Below are positions 23,328-35,600 of a stretch of DNA of 64,000 nucleotides, in pieces. The translations under genes were made by a program, and so were the position numbers. The stretch lies in NCBI GenBank assembly GCA_019925795.1, contig CM034307.1, positions 1,922,001 through 1,986,000 on the forward strand, given 5' to 3'. Source of the stretch: Dendrobium chrysotoxum. Lineage: Eukaryota > Streptophyta > Magnoliopsida > Asparagales > Orchidaceae. The number at the start of each line of letters is the position of its first letter. Position 1 is the stretch's first letter. The notes under the pieces are model-generated. The model made no database searches. It was not told where the DNA came from and was given only the letters and a program-made list of their open reading frames with translations.

Positions 23328-25319
23328 CAGGGGCGGAGCCAGGATTTTATTTATATGGGGGCACAAATCATTGAAATAAAAAAAACCCTCAACTTTTTCA
23401 TCCGGGCTTGGGACCGGCATGGGCAATTTTTAAATTTTTTTAAATCATTAAATTTATTATAAAAAAATAAAATATATGATAAAAGAAAAAAACTAATAAT
23501 TGAGAACATCTATAATTTCTCCCGCCGAGTCTTCATTTTTTGAAATCGTTGAACAATCAAGTCATTGTCAATACTATCTATCCATGCTAAATTAAATAAA
23601 AATAATTTTAATAATTAACATAATAAATAATAATATTTTTCATAACAAGCTTCATGCCTCAAATTAAAAAATTAGGCTTTTAGAAAAATATTTTAAAGAG
23701 ATTTAGCAATTAGCACTAAAGAATATTTCTACTATTTAAAATGAAAAAATAAATTTATAGAGATTTTGCTAACATGCTTCTGCAGTTCTACTGTTTAACA
23801 TGTAAAAAGCATATACCAAAGTTATTTTTCTACAAACTACTATTTAAAAAGATTTTTCATAACATGGTTGATGCTTCTGCAACATGCTTTTAGGCTTCTA
23901 AAGTTTCTATTGTTTAAAGTTTTTTCACAACATGCTTCTACAGTTTCTACCGTTTAAATAGATTTTTCACAACATGCTTCTTCAATGCATATTGATACGT
24001 CATTAAAAATTACTTTGATCAAGCACGAATCTCAAGGCATATTCAAGTTGGAAACTTTCAAAATTAAATTCGAGATCATCTGAATTCTAATTTCAGCAAA
24101 CTTATAGTCAAACTGAACATCTCAAAGAGACGAACCTAACGACACCAAAAATGGTCCAACCCAAGCCCAAATGGGTCCAAATCAGGGCCCGGATCACATT
24201 TGGAAGGGTCAAATCATTATTTGGATGACAAATTTATATCCAAATATGGCATGTCTATAGTCAAATCGAGCGGCTCGACGAGGCAAATCCAACGAGCCCA
24301 AGATCGTTGAATTCCGACATCGTTAAGACACCTAAACAATTGAAAAACTCTCTATGATCGAGGGAATAAATACGAGCCATCCGATGGAGTACTTTGAATC
24401 TACCCCGAATCTTCTCTATATTTACGGGGTGTGTCACTCATGAAAATCTATAAATAGACCCTCACTCTCAACATGAGAGAGACCTTTCATTGGAGATTGG
24501 AGAGAGCTCTACGGCTTCAGGAGCTCCAGCGCCACCGCCGGCGAACCCCCGTCGACTATCGTCGGACCACCGCTCAGCCCGGCCTCTATCAGACCACCGC
24601 CTGACCGCCGACCGTTGCCGAATCTTCTAGCCCGCAACACATATAAAGTAAAACAACCACACCCATAAAAAATTTTGAGATTCAAATGAAGTGCAGATTA
24701 CTAGATAAACTCCAAGAGCATTTACGATGCAGTCGATGCGTGAACACCGATACGAGTTAAATCATAGACAACACGAGTTAAGTCAACCGAATTAAATCAT
24801 AGAAGATTTTAAATCATAGACAATGCTTGAATACCAAGCTAAGGCAGTGAGGCTTACTACTTACTAGTAGAGAATAAAAGATTATGTTTGGCGACGGGCC
24901 ACAGTGTTGGAAGGGGAGGAGGGGGATGGGCTTGGCAGCTTTTTGGCTCGAAAGCTGGAAGAGAACAACTGGGCAAGCCAACCCGAGACGGTCATGCACC
25001 ATGATGGCAACTAGGCGTGACCGGCGACTGGTCGGCGTTCGGCGTTTGGCGGTTCGGGCATGAAGTGAGCAATTGGAGTAGTGGAGTGAGGTGTCTAGCG
25101 TGACGAGTGCGTTCGGACTTCGTCACTTCGGTTCTGCTTCCACATGCTTAGAGAATCGCATAGGCGGCATACAGCCTGCCGTATATTAGGATGAAAAAAA
25201 TAAAAAATCTATTTGATTTATTCTCTAATTAATGTGAAATCAATTATATATCTTACTATCAAAGTAATTGACTCAGTGCGAGCACTTGCCCCCAGTGCCC
25301 CCACACTACATCCGCCCTT
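23328..25319. mobile_element. hAT-type element with CAGGGGCGGAGCC ends, split by a solo LTR
   Basis: The left end CAGGGGCGGAGCCAGG and right end ...ACATCCGCCCTTA are degenerate inverted repeats. GGGGGCAC just inside the left end and GTGCCCCC near the right end extend the match. Direct repeats of CAACATGCTTCT fill 23760-23980. Without the nested LTR the element is about 1.34 kb and has no transposase. No 8-bp target duplication is recognisable. A second family member, with duplication, is at 54889-55150. Confidence 0.6.
23993..24639 (+). mobile_element. Solo LTR, Ty3/gypsy family of 2932-3965
   Basis: Begins TGATACGTCATTAAAA and ends CCGCAACA, flanked by the 5-bp duplication CATAT (23988-23992 and 24640-24644). 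It carries the family TATA box (CTATAAATAG) at about 24448. At 647 bp it is shorter than the 1,034-bp and 938-bp copies, mainly in the GC-rich downstream half. It interrupts the hAT-type element at 23328. Confidence 0.88.
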
Positions 25320-25654
25320 AGCACGTTCGGTACGATTTGAGATGTCCTCAGCTAATAAATTTTACAAATTCTCATTAAAATTACTATTTATAAATTAACT
25401 ACTTTTTTTTTTTTTGGGGAAAAACACATTTAGTACCTTAAATTTTTTATTTCGATACTTCATATTAAAAAAAAATACAAATATCCAAAAATTCAAAAAA
25501 GAACAAAAAGGCCGGTCCTTCCGAGTCTTAAGAAACTGTCCCCACATGATATCTTTACCCTAAAATTCTCCCAATGTCAAATATCAGCCGTTCGATTAAA
25601 TGCACATAGCAGGATGAATCAGCATAATCATTGCGTGTGAATAACGGGGCGGCG

Positions 25655-25817
25655 TCGCTTTATAACCCCTAAAAAAAGGATATTTTTCTTTCCCTCAATA
25701 ACCATAAATCCGCGCTCTTTTTCAGAAATTATCGTCCGAATCCGATCGGATTCGAAAAAAAATTTCATCTTGCAAAGCTTATCGATCGGAAGTACAGTCT
25801 CCCATGGCAATTGTAAG
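25655..25817 (+). promoter_or_regulatory. Probable core promoter and non-coding first exon of the RING gene
   Basis: A TATA-like TTTATAA at about 25660 precedes a leader ending CAATTGTAAG|GTAATCTC at about 25817, a plausible splice donor. An acceptor TTTTATCAG ending at 26421 would join it to the exon carrying the start codon. This is inferred from signals only; 25320-25654 upstream shows nothing else. Confidence 0.4.
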
Positions 25818-26466
25818 GTAATCTCTCGCTTCTCTCACCTACTCCACTTGATTCTAAACCCTCTGTGTTAACTTGCTAGGACTCTGTGAGAAGGAAATGT
25901 AAAAAGAGGTTGAAAAGCATTAATCAATGGTGTCAAATGCATAATCTACTCAGAAATTGTTGAAATTTCGTTGATATTTTTCGCTTTCCTTCAATCCAAA
26001 CAAAGAAGGGAAAAAACAGTGGTGTTTCCGTTATGGATAGGCTATACTTTCCTGTTGATGCGCAATAGTGATTTTTCCTCTTTATTTTGTTTTTTCGATT
26101 CGCAATGTCTAGCTGTTCGTGAAAAGAATAGATCTTCAAGGACTAGATGTATGTTTTTCTTATTTTGTTTTGGATTTATTTGGGTCTTTTCTCAATTTTT
26201 TTGGCCCGAAGCATTTTTATAGGAATTGGAGTATTTTTCTGACTTTTCTTAGGTCTCTCCTTAACTTTTGCGGGCCGGCAGAATTGTATGGGTCTTGTTT
26301 TTTCTCTAACTGATTGCTTTCTTTTCTTATTTAGCAATAAGAGGATATGGTTTTTGAAACTTTCTCTACGCTAAACGGATAAATTCACGCCTCTTATAAT
26401 GGGTGTTCTGTGTTTTATCAGTTTTAAGCTGCTGCATTAGTAGATAATTGCTGAAGGGATTGGTTG

Positions 26467-26604
26467 ATGAAGGGGACGGAGCAAGGGTTATGGGCGGTTT
26501 ATGCAGCTGCTTTCATTCTTCGGATGATGAGGAACAAGAACGTGCAGGATCTGTGGAATTTATATCTGGACACGGAACATCCTCTCATTGCTTTCAGTTT
26601 TTGA
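26467..26604 (+). CDS. Overlapping upstream ORF of the RING gene (45 codons, other frame)
   Basis: An ATG at 26467 lies 23 bases upstream of the RING gene start and in a different frame. It reads MKGTEQGLW... for 45 residues, overlaps the first coding exon almost entirely and stops at 26604, just before the splice donor. If the transcript includes 26422-26489, ribosomes would meet this ATG first. No family is recognised. It may be regulatory or incidental. Confidence 0.35.
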   Translation: MKGTEQGLWAVYAAAFILRMMRNKNVQDLWNLYLDTEHPLIAFSF

Positions 26605-29600
26605 TGGCGGTATGTTACATGTAAATGCAAGTTTGCTTAATTCTAGGATGAAATATAAGGGAAAATAAACAACTCTTAAGAGCACTATTTGCTCTTCTGC
26701 AAATATTGGAGATTCTACTGTTCTTAATTATTGCCTTGATTGGAAAGCTATTTCTCCCCTTTCAAATACATTGGCTCTCCTTTATTCCTTATCTCCTTCA
26801 AGGATGGGAGATTATTCAGGCCTTATAGATGAAATGTAGACTCTTTTTGCTTGTTGGAAAGCTAAGTTGCTATCATTTGTTGGTAGACTTCAACTTATCA
26901 AAATTTTCATATGGAATATGTTTGCCTATTGTGTTAAATCTCTCTTTATTCCCAAGTCTATCATCAGGAGATTGATAGGCTCTACTTCATATTTCTTTAT
27001 GATAGTAACAATGAGACCACCTTTGATCCTAAATGCAAATAGGGACTTGAAATTTCCTCATTCATCTTGAATCATACTTGCAAGGCTAGACTAATTTGGA
27101 ACTTGTTACGTTGTGGAAACACTTTCAACTGTTAGTGGAAATTTTGTTACAATAACATTTGGCTCAAACCTCCCCCTCATTCTTCTTACTTGTGGAATAA
27201 ACTCTTTATTATTGCTAATAAGATCAAATCTCCACTCACTATCTTCATTGTTAATGATAACTCATTCTCCTTATTTAATGATTTTCGGGTGCATGGTAGG
27301 AGCCTATGGAAGTTATTTTGGCACCTTACTGGTGCCTACCTCCCTCATCAGACCAATGCTCTAGAGTCTTGATATATTGTAAGTACTAACAACACCTTAC
27401 TAGTGCCTACTTCCAGCACCTGGTGGAAATTTAGTTATAATGATATTTTGATTAATCCTCCCCTTGATTCTTCGTACTTGTTGGAAGAAATGATTTATTA
27501 TTGCTAGCAAGATCAAATCTTCACTTGCTATCTACATTGAGAATGATAACTCATTTTTCTTATTTTATGATTTCATTTTGTATGCTAAGATCCTAAGGAA
27601 GTTATTTGGCCACGTTGCTTGTGCCTACCTTTCCACCTCCTCCTTGCATATATATAGAATTATGGTTTGCATAAACTCTGATACTAGAATGATTATCTAT
27701 TGTAGGATAAGAAACCAACTCCCAACTTCAAAGATTCCTAAGTTCATTCTACTCACATAATTTGGATTTACGGTGGCAAAATTGGGTTTGACATAAGTAT
27801 CCCACTCGGTTCTCTATTTATGGTTGAATAGCCATAAACTCAAAGCCATGCGCACTCTCATTAAAAGGATTATTATGGTTTCACCACTTGTCATCTTTTC
27901 TTTGATTTTCCTTTCTCTTTTAGCCTAATGAACTCAACCTTCCTATTAGGAACATCCTGTTGTGCCCTTTATTCTCCCAGCTACTGGAGTTTTTGGCCAA
28001 TAATGTCTATTGCAAATCATTGCATGCATAATACTTCCAACTATGTTGTTGTAGTTATCTACAAATATACATCCTATCATCATCATTTGACGATGAATTA
28101 TCCTTGACTAGCTTATATGTGGAGCAGATAGTGCTAGAATAACTTTTGAATATTGCATTTCAAATCTCTTTAGCATCCTTTTCAAGTGTGAAGTTTGGGA
28201 TAGATATAGTTCTTTAAAAAAATGTTTCTCTTTATCTCCATCCCGAAAGTTTTCTTTTTATGACCCACGTTGTCTAGTTTAAACTTAACTTGAAGCATTC
28301 TCTTAACTTTTGATAGTTGAACTAGGCTTTCACCTGCCATACCAAAGGAGATTCATCTTTTTTAAAGTTACATGCTTTTTATAATAATCACAAGAATCTT
28401 AATCACTTATTTTAAAATAAATCTCTAACATTAATTATCAAACTTATTGTACTACATTCTTGATAATTGTATAAGCTCATATTAGAATCTTTGAAGTGGA
28501 TACCTAATCTTCTATTCCCAATTCAATGAAATGATTAGATTGCTTCATGTTTATTGTTATTTTCAACTATCCATGGAGAAATGTTGTCTTCACATCCATT
28601 TGCTCAAGCTTTATGTTGAACCGCTTAATTATGACAAGCAAGATCCTAAGTGATGTGTCTACCTCACATTTCAATAGAATAATTCATTCTAGTCCAAACT
28701 TCTTACGAGAAGCCCCTTGCAACTAGTGTTTCTTTGAATCTAACTATGTCAAATTTAAAAGGCTCTTCCTTTTTAAATAACTACTTGCAAATAATTACCT
28801 TTTGGTGCTATAGTCTATCGACCAGTTCCCAAGTGTTGCTTTGCTTTAATTACAATATTTATTCTTGTATAGCTTGCTACCATTGAATTCTTTATCACTC
28901 TCTACGACTTATTTATAAAATTTTTGCTCCTTCATTCATCAACTCTATAATAAAAGCATAAATTATGAAATTAACATTTCCATACCTTTGTGGTTCTTAG
29001 ACAGCACATCAAAGGCCCATATCTTGTGAAGCCATAAGTTCTTTGCCTTCTTTTAATTGTTTGTTTTCAAGATTCATTTGAATGCATTTCAGCCAGTTCT
29101 TAATTTTTAGATCATAACTTTCTTACCTTAGTTTTTCCACCTCAAGCTCCTTTTTCTCGTTAGCATCAATTTACTTGTTTTTTTTGCTTTATTTGATAAA
29201 ATAATTTTAGTCATTTGTTGTTCATTGAAGATAAGATTCCTACTAATCACATGTTTTGTAAATCCTTTAGTTGTCATAACTGGTACCCTTTATCTCCTTC
29301 AGGTTATCTATACAAATTATTGCATGTAACTCAATGTTAACTTTCTTGATGCGAGTATGAGCTCTACATCCAAAGACTCTTAGCTTGGTGTAATTGGCTA
29401 GTCTTCCACTTCAAGGTTCTTGGAGTGTCTTCAAATCAATGCTTGATGATGAGCATCTATTGAGCACTTATGTTGTAATGCTCACCTCTTTGACGTTGTA
29501 TTGCTCACCATATATCATGCCTTTTCAAGAATGGTTTTGTTGAATCTTTCTGCAAAACCATTTTGTTGTATAATTATCTTCACTATTTAAGGCCTTAACA

Positions 29601-32600
29601 TGCCTTGATCTTTGCAAGATTTTATGAATTTATCAACACAAAATTCAAGCTCCTGATTAGTCCTTAACTTCATCACATTCTCATATATTTGAGTTTCAAT
29701 AAGTAGTTTCCCCTTCTTGAATTTTTGTACCACTTCATTCTTATGTGTTTCGAAAATATATTCATATCTTTCTTAATTAATCATCAATTACAAAAAGATA
29801 TTATGTTACACCATCGGGAGCTTACTCAAGATGGTTCCCACAAATCTAAATGAATGTCGTCAAGAACTCCATTTGTCAAGTGTATGAAAAATATAAATTT
29901 GGGTATGTTTGCCTTTCCTATAACACAATTTTCACAAAAAATCATGATCCTCAATCTTGTCACTACATAACAAACCTTGTCTTTCAATCTCCTAAAGTCC
30001 TTTTTGATTTATGCGGCCATCTTTTTATGGAATAATAGGGTTGCATTTTTTGAGTTAATAATTACATTAATTGATGATTCGATGATTGTTCTTCAAATTC
30101 TGTTCATTAAAACAAATGAGCTCTTATATACCTACTGTCACTCTTGAATGCATAATCATATATGTTTAGAATTCTTAGTGAAATTAAATTTCTCTTGAGC
30201 TCAGGATCATATCTCAGTTTTTTTTTAGTTACCACTCAATGTCATCAAATTTCTTAATTCTTATTTTGCTAATCTCTATGGTCTTGCAAATTGTGTGGTT
30301 TCAAAGCATCACTATGCCACTATCTAAATCTTGTAATAGCTCAAACTAAGATTTATTTAGGCACATGTGGAAGGAAAACCGTAATCAAGAATCCAATCCT
30401 TGCTTGAGAATTGGATTCTATAATGGACAAAACTACAACACACATCCCTCCTTAGTAACTACAATTTGTTCTAATATTTTTTCTTCTTTTAGGTGTCTTC
30501 ATCTTCCTTAATGAGCATATATTCTTGAAGTAACCTTTCTTATGGTGAATTATGCATTTGTTTTTTAAATTTGTGCTGAAATCACATTTCTCCATTCTTC
30601 TACCAACCATAAGGTGATGTGTCAAGGCTAGCTATTTTATATTTTCTTCATTTTTCACTTGTTTTTCTAGCTCTTTTTCTCTTGTGGTTGTTCGTTTCCT
30701 GCTGTTTTCCCCTCGGTTTCCTGTTGGCCCTTCGGTTTCCCTATTGGCTCACTGTTTTCCCTCTGGTTTTTGGTTTCCTTGCTATTTTCTTGGTTTCCCT
30801 GCTGCTGGATACTTGTTTTCCCCACTGTTTTCTTGGTTTCCCTGCTGTTGGCTGCTTGGTTTCTTCCCCTCACTGATCACTGTGCTGTTTGCTTTGACTT
30901 CTCCATGTGTGGGCTGATTTGGAGCTGTTTAGTGGCTGTTTTGGTGGCACATTTATGTGGGATAATAAAGGCCCTTCCCCCTTCTTTCTCCTATAAATTG
31001 GGGCTGAATTCCCTTGTGAAAAAAAGTTTTTGGAGAGTGATTTGTGATGAATTTTTGGAATGCGAAACCTACAGGTTTTTAGCTTGCAAGCTATCCTCTT
31101 CTACTTTCCCTCTTCTAATTTGTCTTGGACTTCTATCTACTTCTTCTCTTTATGGTTTTCATTCCTCCTGTGTTCTTCTTCTCGAAACTTTTATGAGTTG
31201 TAAGGTGTTGTTGTGTCCTGTTTAATTATTGTATTTGTTTATATTATTGAAAGGAAGTTGTTTGTAATTTGCGGTCCTAGAACCAAGGTTGTTTTTTAGG
31301 GTTGCATCATAAGGTTATCACCAATATTTTCATGATTTGATTCTCCACTCTTTTTTTAATTCCTTGAAATTTAGTGTTGATTTCACTTTTGCCTTAAAAT
31401 GAGTGGTTATATTATATAGCATATTATATACAAAATATTCACACCTTTTTGGCCAACATGGCCAACACCCAAAAAGATTATGACAAGATCATCACCCTTA
31501 ATTTTAGCTTCAATACTTTTAAGATCCATCATGATCATCTTAGTTGTTCAAATACTTCTTTTGATGACTAGATTCATCCATTTGCAAGCTGTATAACCAG
31601 TTCTTGAGTTTTATCCAATTTATAAGGGACCTCTTGAAGTAAGTGGATTCAAACATACTCTAAACACTAATGGTCAACTCCTCAACAATCTTCCTTAGAA
31701 CTTTATCTCGAAGACTCAAGAGGATTGTAGTGTGAGCCCTGTTAGCAAGATCTAATAAGTTATTTGCATCCACATTTTGCAATACTTTTGCTGGCAATGC
31801 CGCATCAAAAATGCACAAGCAACACCATCTTCTGTAAAGACTGAATCCATTTTGCCTTGTGAAGTTCTCGATCTTCAATCTTCTCAATGTCATCTCTATT
31901 TTTTATCTTTTTTGGTGCTCTGATGCCAGTTGTAATATCAAGAGATGAGTCAAGCATAACATTGAGCAATCCATGATTGAGACCCTTACTAAAACCAGGG
32001 TTTCTCCATTTAAATTGGCCGTACATTTTTCCAAGATTTAGGTTCTTAAATAAACAACTCACCTCTAATCTTCTTCCTTTTGCCCGTTAAGCTTTTTTCC
32101 TCGAATTTGAAGTTCTAGATAACATATTCATTCAACCTCTTTGCTTTTCTGGATAGCTGCAGGAGATTAACAACTTCAATTGATCTCCTAAATGCCTATG
32201 GATTCACAACACCTACTATGATTGGAGAAGCCAATTGTAACAAGAAGATACAGGAAGATTTCCAACTAGGTGTGTAAACGAGTCGAGCCGAGTTCGAGTC
32301 ATACCTTACTTAAGCTTGACTCGTCGGCCAAATCCCAAGCTCAAACTCGAGCTCGAGCTCGGCTCGTAGTTAGAGAGGTGGGTTTGTGAGCCAGCTCGTG
32401 ACCATAGGGACTTGACTGTTGCCGCAGATGATATGCTGCAGCGAGAAGAATACACGTGGTGCAGACGGGAGGGCCAAGGATTCTTGCGCTCTTTTTAAGA
32501 AAAAGCTGCAGTTTTTATTTATTGCTTTACAACTTTATATTTTCCCAAGACAAAACTTCACAACTGTATAGGTAAAGTTTTTTTTTTTTTGGGAAAATTC

Positions 32601-35600
32601 TTTACTGGTAGTGTTAATAAATACATACTTTTAAAAAATAATAATACTAATAATAAAAAATTTTAATAAATAAATTATACGAGCTGGCTTGTGAGCTCGC
32701 GAGCCGAGTCTTGTCAAGCACGAACTCGAGCTCGTTTAATACACGAGCTCGAGTTTAAGCTCGAGCTCGCGGCTCTATAAGCTCGGCTCGTGAGCTGGCT
32801 CGACTCGCTGACACCCCTATTTCCAATGCTAGAAGCAACAGATCTTTGAATTAGATTAAAGGCCTACTCAAGTTTTTCCTCTACAATAAATTAAGAGGGA
32901 GAAAGGTAGTGAGAAAGAAAAAAGAGAAGAAAACATTGTTGGCATTATATTTCAAAATATTCACTTTTACAAATATGACATCTTAGGATATTTTAGAATC
33001 CATATCAATGCCGCACAAAATCTATATTATGTGAAAACAAGAAACTTAAGAACCAACAACTTCAAAAAATTGAAATATGTTGGGTTAGTTACAATGACAA
33101 GCACTAATAACGGGATATAAAATCTTGCTAACTCAACTTTTTGGCTCTTTATTATCGGGCTTTGACTATGATGATTAGTAGGAACCTTTTGATCTTATCT
33201 CTTGGATGTACTCAGGATTGCCTTACGTTTCCTTAGTTATGTCTATTTGTTAGTCTCTTGCCATTCACCTCACTCTTCCAATTGCAATTAAATTTTTTCT
33301 AAGTTTTTTGACTCGTGGGCTATGTCCTATTCGGTGCTCCAACATTTTGTTCTTCCTTTTCGTATGTTTTCTATTCTCATTGATTTTATACCTATTTTGT
33401 TCTTAATAGTTCCTTTTCTATTTTGTGTAGCCTCTTAGGTTGAAATGGTTTTGATCCTTTGGCCTATCCTCTTTGTACTTTCTTTTATTGTTTAATTTAA
33501 TTTAAGCAATTGCTCTCAATTACCAAACCCCTACAAGTTACTTGAAAATGCTTATGTTACTTGTAACTAAAGGGCTATTTGGTAGGAGGGGTTTTGATTG
33601 TAGTGCATTCTAAATGTAGGGATTTTAAAATTTAGGGTATTTGATTAGTGGTTTAGGGTATTTGCTTAGTGGAAAAACAAATGCAAATTAATGTTTAAGG
33701 AATTCCAAATCTCACATTGAGTTCAATGTTGATGTATTCGACTTCAAAATTGGATGAAATAAAAATACATTGAGCGAAAAGCATCACTTGTGATTCCTTC
33801 GCTTTGCAAAAGGCATTGCTTGGGAGAAGCCGCAGTAAAGACCCTTCCTTTGCTCTATTGCTCACCAACCACTTTGCATTTGACACCGTCATTTTCCACC
33901 TACCCTCTACCTCAGGAAATGCTTCTTGGGGCATGCCCTAGGTATTTTATAATGATATTGAGATTGTATTTTTACTTGCAACAAAACACAAAATTGTGAT
34001 ATCCAATCTTGAAATTATTCTTAATATTTCAAATTAGGGGTGTAAACGAGTCGAGTGGTGGTGTTATCGAGCTCAACTCGTCAATCAGAAAGGCGGTTCA
34101 ACTCGAGATTGAGCTCGAATCGAGCCCAAAAAATGAACTCAAACTCGATCTGTCCTTTAAATCCTTGGCTCGAGAGCTGGACTCGAGCTTGTGGGAGCAC
34201 TGGGTAAACACAACCAACGAAATCATTGCGGGAGCGCCGAAGAAGAAATGAAGCTTGGTCTGCCCATTGGAGAAGAAGAAACGAAGAAGAAATAGTTTTT
34301 TTTTAAATTTTTTTTAAGTGACAATAATGGAAGTGAGGCAGCTTTGCTGCAGCATTAGTGGACAGGCTCTTTTTTTTAATATTTTGGGAGATGTGCAGCT
34401 GCAGTTATTTAATGCTGCAGTAATTTTTTTTGAAAATAATAACAACAACAAGCCTTTATTCCATTATGTGGAGTCGGCTACATGAATCCTTTTTTTCCAT
34501 TATGTCCTATTAAGAGTCGAATTCTCATCTAAATCTAAAAAAGAAAGGTTATTTCTAATATTTTCTAACCAAGTCTTTTTAGGTCTATGTGGGCTCCGAA
34601 AATTCGGCCCCGGCCTCCGCCCGACTTATGTGCTTTCTTTTAGGGGGGGAGTTTTAACGAACTAAGTTCCGGGGTAAATTTTGGAAGGCAGATGAGATAG
34701 TAGATAAGACACTGCCCAGAGATTTCGCCCTCATTTTGCGAGGACTTTATGATCTGAGTTCTGGTTTCCTATAGGCGCAAGCCCCTATAGTTAATTACCC
34801 CTCTTGATAACGAGAGAGAACTTTCGATTAAGGCTAGTCGTCGATCAGATACGTATAGATATGTGGATCTGGCATATAGTAGCAGCAATAGGTTGGGAAT
34901 GTTAAAAGGGCTGGAAGGGTTTAATATTTAAAATAGAAATTTCACCATCTTGCACTTAAAGCGGATGGTGGGGGAATGGATGATGGACCCGATCAAGATT
35001 CCATGGTTCCGTCGTCCCGGGCCATCGTGGTCCCTGGTCTACTTAGTCAGAGGAGGTAGTCGACCCAACCTGACAGAAGGATCCTTGTCGGCAGCCATGG
35101 GTTGCTTCGTCCAAGGGTATCTTGTAGACCTGGGGTGAGTGTTTATCTAAGGGGACAAATTTGAATCCACCTTAGCTAACAGAGAGCTTTGTGCCCTATC
35201 GATCATATCCTATTGATTCATATCTCAAGGATTTGATGCCATTGGGGAGCATACGGGCTCTGGCCATAACCATAATATAATGGTGCCATTTGGCGGCGAC
35301 CACCTGGTTTAGAGGGCCCCGAGTCATAACCGTTTATCCTGCAGTGCCATTTAGCGGCGAAACTGCCGGTTAGAGGACTCGTACCACGTCCTTACTGGCA
35401 GGAGATTGTTTGAGAATGGATCCTAGTGATATTTTCGACCAGGCATTAGCTCTTTGTGAGCTGAAGTATTTTTTAATTTGTCCACCCCGGCAAACTGTTG
35501 CGGAGGATGGATGGATTTTATGCTTTGAGTGGTTAATGGATGAGTTTCAATTTTAAACATTTAAGAATTTGGAATTTTTGGGATTTTTGGAGATTTGGAG

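Noticed and set aside
30619..31225. Hydrophobic frames resembling a membrane protein
   Set aside because: Produced by GGTTTCCCTGCTG repeats in a solo LTR; the sister LTR at 57659 gives similar artefacts on the other strand.
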